DNA from: Hymenobacter sp. J193
Lineage (GTDB): Bacteria; Bacteroidota; Bacteroidia; Cytophagales; Hymenobacteraceae
DNA: 64,000 nucleotides
NCBI RefSeq assembly: GCF_024700075.1
Contig: NZ_JAJONE010000001.1
Coordinates: forward strand, 4,797,001-4,861,000
Direction: 5' to 3'
The notes beneath the pieces are model-generated. The model was not told the origin of the DNA. It saw only the letters and a program-made list of their open reading frames with translations, and ran no database searches. This document shows positions 8,090 to 17,438 of the stretch, in pieces (the first letter of the stretch is position 1; every line of letters begins with the position of its first letter). The position numbers were made by a program, and so were the translations under genes.

Positions 8090-10009
8090 TTACGCAAAGG
8101 CCATATCTTCCTCGGCCACTTCGCTCACGGGCAGCACGTCGGAGGTGATGAGGTCTTTTTCCTGGCGCAGGTTGTCGATGATGAATTCCTGGCGGGCGGG
8201 CGTATTCTTGCCCATGTAGTACGTGAGCACCTGCTGAATGCTGCGGTCCGACTGCAGGATAACGGGCTCCAGCTTGATGTTGTCGCCGATGAACTTGCCG
8301 AACTCGTCGGGGCTGATTTCGCCCAGGCCCTTGAAGCGGGTCACCTCGGGATTGCGGCCCAGCTGGCGCATGGCGGCCTGCTTTTCCTGCTCGTTGTAGC
8401 AGTAGATGGTCGTTTTCTTGTTGCGGACGCGGAACAGCGGGGTTTCCAGAATGAACACGTGGCCGTTGCGCACCAAATCGGGGAAGAACTGCAGGAAGAA
8501 GGTCAGCAGCAGCAGGCGGATGTGCATGCCGTCCACATCGGCGTCGGTGGCAATAACCACGCGGTTGTAGCGCAGGTGCTCAATACCTTCCTCAATGTTG
8601 AGGGCGTGCTGCAGCAGGTTCAGCTCCTCATTTTCGTACACTATCTTCTTCTTGAGCCCGAAGCAGTTGAGAGGCTTGCCGCGCAAACTGAACACAGCTT
8701 CCGTTTCCACGTTGCGGCTCTTGGTGATGGAGCCGGAAGCCGAGTCCCCCTCCGTGATGAACAGGGTGGTGAGCAGGGCCTTTTCGGGCTCTTTGGTTTC
8801 GCCCAGGTGGAAGCGGCAGTCCCGCAGCTTGCGGTTGTGCAGGTTGGCTTTCTTGGCGCGCTGGTTGGCCAGTTTTTTCACCCCGGCCATGTCCTTCCGC
8901 TCCCGCTCGCTCTGCTCGATGCGCTTTTTGAGGGCCTCGGCTACGGCGGGGTTCTTGTGCAGGTAGTTATCGAGGTGCTCCTTAAGGAAATCCAGGATGA
9001 ACCCGCGCACGGTAGGGCCGTCCTCCCCCATGTTGATAGAGCCGAGCTTGGTTTTGGTTTGCGACTCAAACACCGGCTCCTGCACCCGCACCGAAATGGC
9101 GGCAATGATAGAGCCGCGGATATCGGCCGCATCGTACTCTTTTTTATAGAACTCGCGTACGGTTTTCACTACGGCCTCGCGGAAAGCGGCCAGGTGGGTA
9201 CCGCCCTGGGTGGTGTACTGCCCGTTCACGAAGGAGTAGTATTCCTCGCCGTACTCGTTGCCGTGGGTGAGGGCCAGCTCAATATCCGGGGCCTTGAGGT
9301 GAATGATGTCGTAGCGCAGGCTCTCGGGGTCGGCTTTGCGGGCCAGCAGATCCTTCAGCCCGTTTTCGGAAAAGTACTTCTGTCCGTTGAAGTTGATGGT
9401 CAGGCCCGCGTTCAGGTACACGTAGTTCCAGACCTGGTTTTCGAGGTACTCCGGAATGAAGCGGTAGTTTTTAAAGATGGTGTCGTCGGGCTGGAACACC
9501 ATCAGCGTGCCGTTGCGCTGGGAAGTAGGCTGGGGCTTGGCGTCGGTTTTGAGCACGCCCTGCTCAAACTCGGCGGCCTTCATTTGCCCGTCGCGCACGC
9601 TCTGCACCAGAAAATAATTGCTGAGGGCATTAACCGCCTTGGTGCCCACGCCGTTCAAGCCCACAGATTTCTGAAAGACCTTGCTGTCGTACTTGCCGCC
9701 CGTATTGATTTTGCTGACGACCTCCACCACCTTGCCCAGCGGAATGCCGCGGCCGTAGTCGCGCACCTGCACGCGCTGGTCGGAGATTTTGATGTCGATG
9801 GTGCGGCCGTGGCCCATCACGTGCTCATCAATGGAGTTGTCGATAACCTCCTTCACCAGCACGTAGATGCCGTCGTCGTAGCTGGAGCCGTCGCCGAGCT
9901 TGCCGATGTACATGCCGGGGCGCAGCCGGATATGCTCGCGCCAGTCGAGGGAGCGGATGCTGTCTTCGGTGTATGCGTGTTGGGCGGGGAGTACTTGTGG
10001 TTCAGCCAT
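8090..10009 (-). CDS. parE: DNA topoisomerase IV subunit B (type IIA topoisomerase ATPase subunit)
   Basis: The protein has 639 aa, the usual length of Bacteroidota ParE. The GHKL ATPase domain shows 'EVIDNSIDE', 'VRDYGRGIP' and '[11 protein letters not shown]'. A transducer domain follows, then a TOPRIM domain with 'ITEGDSASG' and '[11 protein letters not shown]', whose acidic residues bind Mg2+. The C-terminus has '[13 protein letters not shown]'. It would decatenate or relax DNA together with ParC, whose gene is not in this window; this is unlike genomes where parE and parC are adjacent. The distinction from GyrB rests on length and lineage pattern. It is divergent from the PerM-family permease gene. 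Confidence 0.9.
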   Translation of the reverse strand: MAEPQVLPAQHAYTEDSIRSLDWREHIRLRPGMYIGKLGDGSSYDDGIYVLVKEVIDNSIDEHVMGHGRTIDIKISDQRVQVRDYGRGIPLGKVVEVVSKINTGGKYDSKVFQKSVGLNGVGTKAVNALSNYFLVQSVRDGQMKAAEFEQGVLKTDAKPQPTSQRNGTLMVFQPDDTIFKNYRFIPEYLENQVWNYVYLNAGLTINFNGQKYFSENGLKDLLARKADPESLRYDIIHLKAPDIELALTHGNEYGEEYYSFVNGQYTTQGGTHLAAFREAVVKTVREFYKKEYDAADIRGSIIAAISVRVQEPVFESQTKTKLGSINMGEDGPTVRGFILDFLKEHLDNYLHKNPAVAEALKKRIEQSERERKDMAGVKKLANQRAKKANLHNRKLRDCRFHLGETKEPEKALLTTLFITEGDSASGSITKSRNVETEAVFSLRGKPLNCFGLKKKIVYENEELNLLQHALNIEEGIEHLRYNRVVIATDADVDGMHIRLLLLTFFLQFFPDLVRNGHVFILETPLFRVRNKKTTIYCYNEQEKQAAMRQLGRNPEVTRFKGLGEISPDEFGKFIGDNIKLEPVILQSDRSIQQVLTYYMGKNTPARQEFIIDNLRQEKDLITSDVLPVSEVAEEDMAFA

Positions 10010-10202
10010 CGGGAATCCGGTAAACGTATGCGAGGTAAAATAACGCAGAAAATTGACCTTTTCCGCGTCGGGCTTGCGCTAGTAAAATTAGCAAAAACTC
10101 CTCTCCCAACCGGCACGACAGTGAAAATAGTTTCACGTTTTTCTTTTGCCGCTTCACCAACAGCTCTTTCCCTCTCCCCTATTTCCTAATCGTATTAGCC
10201 AA

Positions 10203-11390
10203 ATGTTTCCTCCCTCTACCCAACATCATTTGCCCCCCTCGGGCCACAAGCCCAACGCTGAGGTGCGCCAGACGCCCGTCATCCAGTTTGCGTTCCTGCT
10301 GTTGTCGGGCGTACTGCTGGTATACTCGCTCAAAGTTCTCGACGACGTGCTGCTGCCGCTGCTGTTCTCGGCGCTTTTTGCCTTGCTGCTGCTGCCCATC
10401 AGCCGCTGGCTGGAGCTGAAAGGCGTGCCCCGGGTGCTGGCCATCATCCTGTGTCTGCTGCTGATGGTGGTGGTGTTTGCGGGTATCGTTTTCGGGTTTG
10501 GCTCCCAGCTGGGCCAGTTCAAGAATGAGCTGCCCAAGCTGCAGGACAAGCTGCTGCAGTTTTTCCACGACATTCAGGCCTGGGCGGCCAACCGCTTCGG
10601 TATCGAGCCTATTTCGGATGAAGAGCTCAAGAAATCCACGCTGGACTCCCTGAAGAAGAGCAGCGGCGGCTACCTCAACTCCACACTCAACATGACCTCG
10701 GCTGTAGTCGGCAACCTGCTGCAGGTGCCCATCTACATCTTCTGCTTTCTGTACTACCGCGACCATCTGCGCCAGTTTCTGTTCCGCTTCGTGAGCCCCG
10801 ACAAGCGCACGGCCGCCCTCAACACCCTCGACAACATCCAGACCGTGGTGCAAGCCTATATTTCGGGCTTGTTCAAGGTCATTGTGATTGTGGCCGTGCT
10901 CAACGCCATCGGGCTGCTGGCCCTGCAGGTGAAGTTTGCCATCTTCTTTGCCATTTTTGCCTCCGTGCTGGCCGTCATCCCCTACATCGGCATTATGCTG
11001 GGAGCCAGCATCCCGGCCATTATTACCTTGGTGGAAACCGGCTCCCCCCTGCATGCAGCGGGCGTTATCGGGGTGTTTGCTTTCGTGCAGTTTCTGGAAG
11101 GCAACTTCATTACGCCCATGATTACCGGCTCGCAGGTGAGCATCAACCCCATGGCGGCCATTGTGGCGCTGGTGCTGGGCGCCGAGCTCTGGGGCACCCC
11201 CGGCATGATTCTGAGCATTCCGCTGATTGCGGTGATTAAGGTGGTGCTGGATGCCAGCAAAGCCACCGAGCCCTGGGGCTTTCTGCTGGGCGATACGGCC
11301 GAGGGAGAAGACACTATCCAAAGCGTGGCGGGCGGCGAGCCGGGCTTTTTCAAGCGGCTCTGGGGGCGCATCATGGGCCAGGGCTCGTAA
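10203..11390 (+). CDS. AI-2E family transporter (PerM/UPF0118)
   Basis: From the ATG at 10203 (MFPPSTQHHL) the protein has 395 aa; an in-frame upstream ATG at 10146 would add 19 residues. Hydrophobic segments follow the family pattern: two to three N-terminal helices, a long soluble insertion with 'ELPKLQDKLLQFF', then five helices. The family-typical stretch 'VIPYIGIMLGASIPAI' and 'QFLEGNFITPMITGSQV' are clear. Members export small molecules or ions; AI-2 transport is only one reported function, so the substrate here is unknown. The gene is divergent from parE with about 190 nt between them. Confidence 0.9.
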   Translation: MFPPSTQHHLPPSGHKPNAEVRQTPVIQFAFLLLSGVLLVYSLKVLDDVLLPLLFSALFALLLLPISRWLELKGVPRVLAIILCLLLMVVVFAGIVFGFGSQLGQFKNELPKLQDKLLQFFHDIQAWAANRFGIEPISDEELKKSTLDSLKKSSGGYLNSTLNMTSAVVGNLLQVPIYIFCFLYYRDHLRQFLFRFVSPDKRTAALNTLDNIQTVVQAYISGLFKVIVIVAVLNAIGLLALQVKFAIFFAIFASVLAVIPYIGIMLGASIPAIITLVETGSPLHAAGVIGVFAFVQFLEGNFITPMITGSQVSINPMAAIVALVLGAELWGTPGMILSIPLIAVIKVVLDASKATEPWGFLLGDTAEGEDTIQSVAGGEPGFFKRLWGRIMGQGS

Positions 11391-11489
11391 CCCCGACCAT
11401 ACATGCACAGTATACACGGGCAGAATCGGCTGTATATCCGGCTTCGATTCGCCTGAATTCCTTTCCAACCACCTTAACATACTTTACCG

Positions 11490-11966
11490 ATGGCTGCCAT
11501 CACCGATAATACCGCCCGCGCATTCAACGACCTCGTCGAAATCAATAAAACCGCCACCAAAGGCTACCAGCAGGCCGCTGAGGGTGTAACCAGCCCCGAT
11601 TTGCGCGCAGAGCTAAGCAAGTTCAGCCAGCAGCGCGCCCAGTTTGCCGCCGACCTGGAGCAGGCTGCCCGCCGCAGTGGCGTGGAAGCCCCTAGCCAGG
11701 AAAGCACCGTAGAAGGTGCCCTTACCGACGCCGCTGCCGCCCTGCACCGCGGCTGGATCAACATCAAATCGGCCATTACGGGCCAAGACGACTCGGCCAT
11801 CCTGGGCGAGTGCGAAACCGGCGACGCCGTGGCTCTGCAGGCCTATGAAACGGCCCTGCGCTCCAGTGAGCTGCCCGTAGAAGCCCGCAACGTGATTCAG
11901 CAGCAGCACGGCGACATTCTGTCGGCTAAAAACTGGGTTACCCAGCAGAAAGGCCGCGTAAGCTAA
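11490..11966 (+). CDS. PA2169-family four-helix-bundle protein (DUF2383)
   Basis: The protein has 158 aa. The pattern 'LNDLVEINKTATKGYQQAAE' in variant form at the N-terminus, and spaced 'ELSKFSQQRAQFAADLEQ' and 'ECETGDAVALQAYETAL' motifs, match the ferritin-like DUF2383/PA2169 family. Members are small cytoplasmic helical bundles found near stress and envelope genes; their biochemical role is not established. The E/D/H residues that could bind metal lie in helices 2 and 4. It is monocistronic, with a clear intrinsic terminator directly after it. Confidence 0.88.
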   Translation: MAAITDNTARAFNDLVEINKTATKGYQQAAEGVTSPDLRAELSKFSQQRAQFAADLEQAARRSGVEAPSQESTVEGALTDAAAALHRGWINIKSAITGQDDSAILGECETGDAVALQAYETALRSSELPVEARNVIQQQHGDILSAKNWVTQQKGRVS

Positions 11967-11985
11967 TCGCTTCGCCTGCTTTGAG

Positions 11986-12023
11986 AAAGCGCCCGTCAGC
12001 TTCCGCTGGCGGGCGCTTTTTAT
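11986..12023 (+). terminator. intrinsic terminator
   Basis: A 15-bp stem (11986-12000 with 12005-12019) with a TTCC loop is followed by T-rich sequence, directly after the PA2169-family gene. Confidence 0.88.
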
Positions 12024-12052
12024 TTGGGGCCTGAGGCGGGCGGGCAGGGCGG

Positions 12053-12079
12053 TTGCAACCTTATCAGTGGCTATCTTTG
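12053..12079 (+). promoter_or_regulatory. Bacteroidota-type promoter
   Basis: TTG at 12053-12055, 16 nt, then TATCTTTG at 12072-12079 (an exact TAnnTTTG -7 box). The predicted start of transcription is about 40 nt before the nuclease gene. Confidence 0.6.
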
Positions 12080-12123
12080 TTACCAAGCACGTTAGCAAGT
12101 TTCCGCTTCAGAATCCGCCGCAT

Positions 12124-13601
12124 TTGTACGCCATTATCGACCTTGAAACCACCGGGGGCAGCCCGCCCAGGACCGCATCACCGAAATTGCCATTTTCATT
12201 CACGATGGCGAAAAGGTGGTGGACCAGTACGACACCCTGCTGAACCCCGGCCGGCCCATCCCCTTCTTCATCACCCAACTCACCGGCATCACCGATGACA
12301 TGGTACGCGACGCGCCCAAGTTCCACGAGGTAGCGCGCAAAGTGGTGGAAATGACGGAAGGCTGCGTGTTTGTGGCCCACAACGTGCGCTTCGACTACTC
12401 CTTTCTGAAAAAGGAATTTGCGGACCTGGGCTATAACTACTCGCGCAAAACACTGTGCACCGTGCGCCTGAGCCGCTCCCTGATGCCGGGGCAGCCGAGC
12501 TACAGCCTGGGCAAGCTGTGCCAGAACATCGGGATTCCGCTGAATGGCCGCCACCGCGCCGCTGGCGACGCTGGCGCCACCGCCATCCTGTTCGACCGGC
12601 TCCTGAAAATCAGCCAGCAGGACGAGGCCCTGCGCAACCCCACCGTGAGCCCGGCCGATACCCTGGCGGCCGTAGATGCGCTGGCGCCGGGCGGGAAGAA
12701 GCCAGCCAAGCAGCCTTCCGCCCGCAAGGTGGAGGCCGTGCGCGAGGCCATCCGCACGGCGCTGCTGCCCCCCAACATCACGCCCGAGAAAGTGAGCAGC
12801 CTGCCCCAGGAAGCCGGCGTGTACTACTTCCACAACGAGGCCGGCGAGGTTATCTACGTGGGCAAGAGCATTAATATCTACAAGCGCATTCAGCAGCACT
12901 TCGCCGTCGATTACAAGTCGCGCAAGAGCATCGAGTTCAAGAACTCCATTTCCGACATTACCTGGGAGCTGACGGGCTCGGAGTTGGTGGCGCTGCTTTA
13001 TGAGTCGCACGAAATCAAGCGACTGAAACCGCTCTACAACCGCGCCCAGCGCCGCTCAGTGTTTCCGGCGGGTATTTTCCTGCGTACCGACGACCAAGGG
13101 TACAAGCATCTCTACTACGGCAAGGCCGACGACCATGCCCAGTCGCACCCGCTCATTGCGCTGGCCAACCAGTACAAAGCCAAGGCCTTCCTGTTCCACA
13201 AAGTCTCGAAGTTCAACCTTTGCCAGAAGCTCTGTGACCTGTACAAAACCCCGGGCTCCTGCTTCGACTACCAGGTGCACCGCTGCAAGGGTGCCTGCCT
13301 GGGCCTGGAGCCCGCCGAGGAATACAACAAGCGCGTGGAGGAAGCCGTGGAAAGCTTCACCTACGAGCACGGCTCCTTCGTGGTGCTGGGGCGAGGCCGG
13401 CGCGAAGATGAGAAGACGCTGGTGGTGGTAGAAAACGGCCGTTACCTGGGCTTCGGCTACGTGGATGAGTCGTTTTCCGCCCGCCGCTTCGTCGATTTCA
13501 AGGACGCCATCAAGCGCTACAACGACAACAAGGACGTGCAGCAGATCATCCGCCAGTACCTGCGCACCAAGCACAAGGACAAGGTGAAGATTTTTAAGTG
13601 A
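12124..13601 (+). CDS. DnaQ-like exonuclease / GIY-YIG nuclease fusion, apparent frameshift near 12168
   Basis: The N-terminal DEDDh exonuclease has 'YAIIDLETTGGS', 'HNVRFDYSFLKKEF' and 'HRAAGDAGAT'. After a linker comes a GIY-YIG domain ('GVYYFHNEAGEVIYVGKS') and a UvrC/Cho-like region with Cys-rich 'KFNLCQKLCDLY' and 'DYQVHRCKGACLG'. Such fusions are known and are thought to act in DNA repair, with the GIY-YIG domain incising and the exonuclease trimming. The first exonuclease motif is in a different frame from the rest. One base is missing within 12160-12172, a C/G-rich stretch. A TTG at 12124 is the likely start, as no in-frame ATG precedes 'YAIID'. I favour a sequencing error because the rest is intact. 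Without the first motif (start 12216) the exonuclease would be inactive. Confidence 0.85.
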
Positions 13602-13603
13602 AG

Positions 13604-13830
13604 GTGACAGGTACTGTCATTGCGAGCATGTGGCGCATCAAGCCAGTGTCGAAGCAATCCGTCCTTTTCAAAACCAGATACATCTTTTTACCAGAAAGCC
13701 ACTGACGTATGCTTACGCCAAGGGCTTTTTACATTTCAGGGGTTAGTGCGTTGCTCAGGACGGCTTGCTTCGACACTGGCTTGATGCGCCACATGCTCGC
13801 AATGACAGTATGTTACTTGTTACCTGTCAC
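13604..13830. repeat. long imperfect inverted repeat containing the 122-bp element, copy A
   Basis: The left arm (13604-13664) and right arm (13758-13830) are inverted copies containing 'GTCATTGCGAGC' and 'CGAAGCAATCCGTCC', with an extra 10 nt in the right arm. Between the GAAGCAA termini (13650-13772) lies a segment shared in opposite orientation with 17255-17376. It fills the gap between two convergent genes. It is REP-like and could also act as a terminator. Confidence 0.8.
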
Positions 13831-13855
13831 ATGTTACCTCATCACCTGCCCCAAC

Positions 13856-15475
13856 TTAATACAACCGGTGGCGCAGAAGCCAGCCGGCGGCGTCGAACTC
13901 TTCGGCTTTGGGCTGGTATGCTTCTACTTTGATGCTTTTGGGTAGGTTGATAACGTTGCCGTCGCCGCTGTTGTAGACCGTAACACCGGGGCGGGCCGGC
14001 AGCTTACCCACTACCCGTACACCATCCTGCCCGGCGCCGTCGTAGATGCTGATAGCGAGGTTGGTTTCGGGCAGGTCGCGCAGGTCGAACTGGTCGTTGC
14101 CACCCAGGCCGAAGAGCTTGAGGGTTCTGGTTTCGGTCGTGAGAAACGTGCGCTGCCCGATAAGGCTGTCGGCTAGGGCAGTGCCGCGCCGGTACACACT
14201 CAGGCGCACCTGCGCGGGGCCAGCGTTTTCCAGCACAAACCGCTCGGCCTGGTCGGTCCCGGGCACTTCCACGTCGCGGGCCAGCAGCGCGTAGAACTTG
14301 TCGGCCACGGCAGGCAGCTGGTTGCGGCGGCTGCGCAGCTTGCGCCGGAACTCCGCCCCCGACAGCTCCCGGATTTCGGGGGGCCAGGCAGCCAGGGCTT
14401 CGTCAATGACCTTGTCCGATAAGCGTTTTTTCAGCGAATCGGCCACCTGTTGTACCTCGGCACGGGAAAGGTACACCAGCAACGACTTATCCATGGGCCG
14501 GGCGGCGCGGTTGAGGCCTTCCACGTCGGCCAGCCGGATTTCCTCGTGGAAACTCTGGTAGTTGCTTTTCACCCAGCCAATGATGTGGGTCAGCAGCCCG
14601 TCGTCGAACTTGAAAAAGGCGTGGTCCCGGTCGCGCGGAATAGCCTCGTAGCGCACCCCGCCGGCGGGTGTGGCAAAGGAAGCCCAGCGCCACTGGTCTT
14701 CGCGCCGGCTCCAGTCGCCCAGAAACATGTCAAACAGCCGAGCCCGCAGGTACTGCGGAGCATTTACCTGGAAATCAGATTTGAACAACAAATTGGTAAA
14801 CACTTTGCGCGAGCTTTCAACCCGGGTCGAGCGGCCGAAGCTGGCCACCGTGCGCTGGTCGCCCTCGGGCCGCTCTTCCAGCAGGTACAGGGCATTGGCA
14901 TAGTCTTTCCGAAACTCGCCCAGCGCCGCGTCGTCGCCGATGTACACCAGGCGCGGATTGGTATGATACACGCCCGCGGCCTGGGCCAGCGGGGGCACAA
15001 TGTAGGCGCCGTAGGGTTGAATTACGCTGGTCTGGTCCTGCATCAGGCGGCCAATCATGCCTTCCCGCAGGTTTTCGGGCAATGCTTTAGTGGGGTCTTT
15101 GTCCACGCTGCGCAGCACAAACTCCCGGCCGTCCTTATCTACCAGGCGCAGGTTTTTGGTTTGGAAGCTGCCGCCGGCCTCGGTGGGGCGCAGGCCGCCG
15201 GGCACGAGCTTACGCAGGCTCACTACCGGCACACGCACGGGCTGGTGCCAGACGGTGCGGTAGTGCTTGCCCCAGAAAAACCGGTGCACAGCCCCGCGCA
15301 TGTACTGCGGCCCGGCAGCCACCGTCACCACCGAATCGGGCGGGATTATGGGGCGGGGTGGAAAGGCCGGGGCTGGCTCGGTGCAGGAACACAGCAGCCC
15401 GCCCACCAGCAACACCACCGAAGGCCGAAGCCGTGAAAAGGAAGGAAAATGCACGGAGTAGAAAAGATAAAGCAA
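13856..15475 (-). CDS. lipoprotein paralog A with kinase-like motifs, one degenerate
   Basis: The protein has 539 aa. A signal sequence 'VVLLVGGLLCSC' suggests lipidation at C31 and placement in the outer membrane or periplasm. Conserved blocks shared with the divergent neighbour (15610-17187) are 'RSVDKDPTKALP' (122-133), 'PPLAQAAGVYHTNPRL', 'LGDWSRREDQWRW' (252-264) and 'PRDRDHAFFKFDDG' (280-293). From memory, the same blocks occur in large Bacteroidota metallophosphoesterase/outer-membrane proteins. The GDWDRH block of the neighbour is GDWSRR here, so a presumed active-site Asp and His are lost. Function is unknown; the D..DRH and DRD motifs recall atypical (FAM20C/HipA-like) kinases, which is inference. 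Confidence 0.75.
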   Translation of the reverse strand: MLYLFYSVHFPSFSRLRPSVVLLVGGLLCSCTEPAPAFPPRPIIPPDSVVTVAAGPQYMRGAVHRFFWGKHYRTVWHQPVRVPVVSLRKLVPGGLRPTEAGGSFQTKNLRLVDKDGREFVLRSVDKDPTKALPENLREGMIGRLMQDQTSVIQPYGAYIVPPLAQAAGVYHTNPRLVYIGDDAALGEFRKDYANALYLLEERPEGDQRTVASFGRSTRVESSRKVFTNLLFKSDFQVNAPQYLRARLFDMFLGDWSRREDQWRWASFATPAGGVRYEAIPRDRDHAFFKFDDGLLTHIIGWVKSNYQSFHEEIRLADVEGLNRAARPMDKSLLVYLSRAEVQQVADSLKKRLSDKVIDEALAAWPPEIRELSGAEFRRKLRSRRNQLPAVADKFYALLARDVEVPGTDQAERFVLENAGPAQVRLSVYRRGTALADSLIGQRTFLTTETRTLKLFGLGGNDQFDLRDLPETNLAISIYDGAGQDGVRVVGKLPARPGVTVYNSGDGNVINLPKSIKVEAYQPKAEEFDAAGWLLRHRLY

Positions 15476-15609
15476 GCCCGCAGAAGAAGCTGAGCAATAG
15501 CTACGGCCCCTTATAGCGCAATCCGGGCACAGGCGGTTGTTGCGGCCCGCGTTTACTTTTTGGGCGCGGCTGCGTTGAAGGACGCACCGGCCGAAAGCCG
15601 GCTTTGTGC

Positions 15610-17187
15610 ATGCGTCTACCTCTCCCCTGTTTTTTCCCGCTTTTGCTGACGGCTACCAGCTGCGCCAGCTCCCATTTTTTTCAGCCCGATGCCCGGGTCA
15701 GCGGCCGTACCGCGGCTCCCGACAGCGCCGTAGTGACGGCCGGGCGGCACTACCAGCGCGGGCCCATTGGGCGGTTTCTGCTGGGCCAGCACTACCGCCA
15801 CGCCTGGGCCGAGCCCGTCACGCTGCCCGTGCTTAACCTGGCTACGGCCGTACCCGGCGGGCTGAAGCCCGGCAAAGTAGGCGGCGGCTTTCAGACAACC
15901 AGCATGACGGTGCTGGGGGCCGACGGCCGCGCCTACGCCCTGCGCAGCGTGGATAAAGACCCCACCAAAGCCCTACCCAAATTTCTGCGCCCCACGCTCA
16001 TTCTCACTATTGTGCGCGACGCCACCTCAGCCGGCATGCCCTACGGCTCCCTAGTGGTGCCCCCGCTGGCCCAGGCTGCCGGCGTGTATCATACCAATCC
16101 GCGCCTGTATTACGTGTCGGCCACCGAAAACGGGCTGGGCCCCACCTCGGAGCGGCTGCGCGGCCGGGTGGTGCTGCTGGAAGAAAAGTGGGAAGGCAAG
16201 GAAAACATCTACGGTCCCCTAGCCGGCGCACTCGATCTGGAAGAATCGGAAGATGTGCTGGCGGAGCGCTACGCCTCGCCGAAAGCGGCCCTGGATGAAG
16301 CGGCTTTCCTGCGCGCCCGCCTGCTGGATTTGTGGCTGGGCGACTGGGACCGGCACGAGGGGCAGTGGAGCTGGGCCGCCTTCAAGCAGCCGGATGGTCG
16401 CACCCTCTGGCGGCCGGTGCCCCAGGACCGCGACCAGGTGTTTTTCCGGTTTGATGACGGCCTGATGTCCTGGCTGGTGAGCAAAGCCGTGGCTAAGTTC
16501 CGCACGTTCGGGCCGAAGTTCGAAAGCGTGGAGGGCTACACCCGCAACGCCCAGTACATCGATGAGCGCGCCCTGAGCGAGCAGCCACGCCCCCGCTACC
16601 TGGCCGCGGCCGCCGAGCTGCAGCGTCGCCTCACCGACGCCGTTATCGACTCGGCCGTGCGCCGCCTACCACCCGCTATCTACCGGCACGAGGGTGCCCG
16701 CCTGGCCGCCGGACTGCGCGCCCGCCGGGCCGCTCTGCCCCAGGCTGCCGCCGAGTTTTACCGCCTTAAGGCTCACCGCGTGGTGGTAGCCGGCACCGAC
16801 GAAGACGAGCGGTTTGTGGTGGAGCGCCGCACCGATAGCACCACAGTGGTATCAGTTTACTCAATGGGAGGCAAGAAAACAGCCCAGCCCCTCTACCAGC
16901 GCACGTTTCACCCGCGCGAGACGCACACCATCGTCCTGCACGGCCTGGAAGGCAAAGACCGGTTCGAAATAAGCGGCAAGGTGCGCGCCTCACCTTTCGT
17001 GGACATCTATGGCGGCCCCGGCGAGGATACCGTGCAGGATAGCTCCCGCGTGGCCGGCCTGCGCCGCAAAACCCGCTTTTTCGACACGCGCCGCAACAAC
17101 ACCCTCACCAGCACGGGCGAAACCAAGAACCAAACTACCCGCGGCGTTGCCACTCACGCCTTCGACCGGGACGGCTCGGGGCGGTAG
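15610..17187 (+). CDS. lipoprotein paralog B with intact kinase-like motifs
   Basis: The protein has 525 aa from ATG 15610; a TTG two codons upstream is less likely. The signal peptide 'FFPLLLTATSCAS' gives a probable lipidated C18. It is a paralog of the divergent gene 13856-15475, sharing 'RSVDKDPTKALP' (112-123), 'VPPLAQAAGVYHTNPRL', 'LGDWDRHEGQWSW' (243-255) and 'VPQDRDQVFFRFDDG' (270-284). The C-terminal part contains a repeated beta-type pattern 'FHPRETHTIVLHGLEGKDRFEI' in broken form, seen in the other copy as 'TRTLKLFGLGGNDQF'. The tail is disordered and polar. The two genes are head to head, 134 nt apart. A surface or periplasmic modifying role is possible but unproven. Confidence 0.78.
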   Translation: MRLPLPCFFPLLLTATSCASSHFFQPDARVSGRTAAPDSAVVTAGRHYQRGPIGRFLLGQHYRHAWAEPVTLPVLNLATAVPGGLKPGKVGGGFQTTSMTVLGADGRAYALRSVDKDPTKALPKFLRPTLILTIVRDATSAGMPYGSLVVPPLAQAAGVYHTNPRLYYVSATENGLGPTSERLRGRVVLLEEKWEGKENIYGPLAGALDLEESEDVLAERYASPKAALDEAAFLRARLLDLWLGDWDRHEGQWSWAAFKQPDGRTLWRPVPQDRDQVFFRFDDGLMSWLVSKAVAKFRTFGPKFESVEGYTRNAQYIDERALSEQPRPRYLAAAAELQRRLTDAVIDSAVRRLPPAIYRHEGARLAAGLRARRAALPQAAAEFYRLKAHRVVVAGTDEDERFVVERRTDSTTVVSVYSMGGKKTAQPLYQRTFHPRETHTIVLHGLEGKDRFEISGKVRASPFVDIYGGPGEDTVQDSSRVAGLRRKTRFFDTRRNNTLTSTGETKNQTTRGVATHAFDRDGSGR

Positions 17188-17188
17188 T

Positions 17189-17438
17189 GGTTAATGTGCT
17201 AATGTGGTTGAATGTGGAAAATGTGCTAATGTTTTAATCTGATAGCGAACAGCGCGAAGCAATCCGTCCTGAACAACGCCCAAAGACCTGAAATGTGAAA
17301 AAGCGCCTGACGTGCCGAGGCCAGGCGCTTTTTGGCAGAAGAATGCATCTGGTGCTGTTTGGCACGGTTTGCTTCGGCGGCGAAAGGACAGCCAAAGCAT
17401 CAGCACATTTCCCACATTCAACCACATTAGCACATCAA
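17189..17438. repeat. nested inverted repeat containing the 122-bp element, copy B
   Basis: The outer arms 17189-17237 and 17399-17438 are inverted copies built of 'ATGTGCTAATGTGG' blocks. Inside, 17255-17376 is the 122-bp element in inverse orientation to copy A at 13650-13772. Within it a 12-bp stem (17298-17309 with 17322-17333) with A and T runs looks like a bidirectional terminator between two convergent genes. Confidence 0.8.

Noticed and set aside
8459..10189. 576-codon open frame antisense to parE
   Set aside because: Same cause; the sense strand encodes all topoisomerase motifs and the antisense product has no domain-like features.
10179..11480. 433-codon open frame antisense to the PerM-family permease
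   Set aside because: Composition is His/Gln/Gly-rich, as expected from reversed hydrophobic codons. The sense frame has clear membrane helices.
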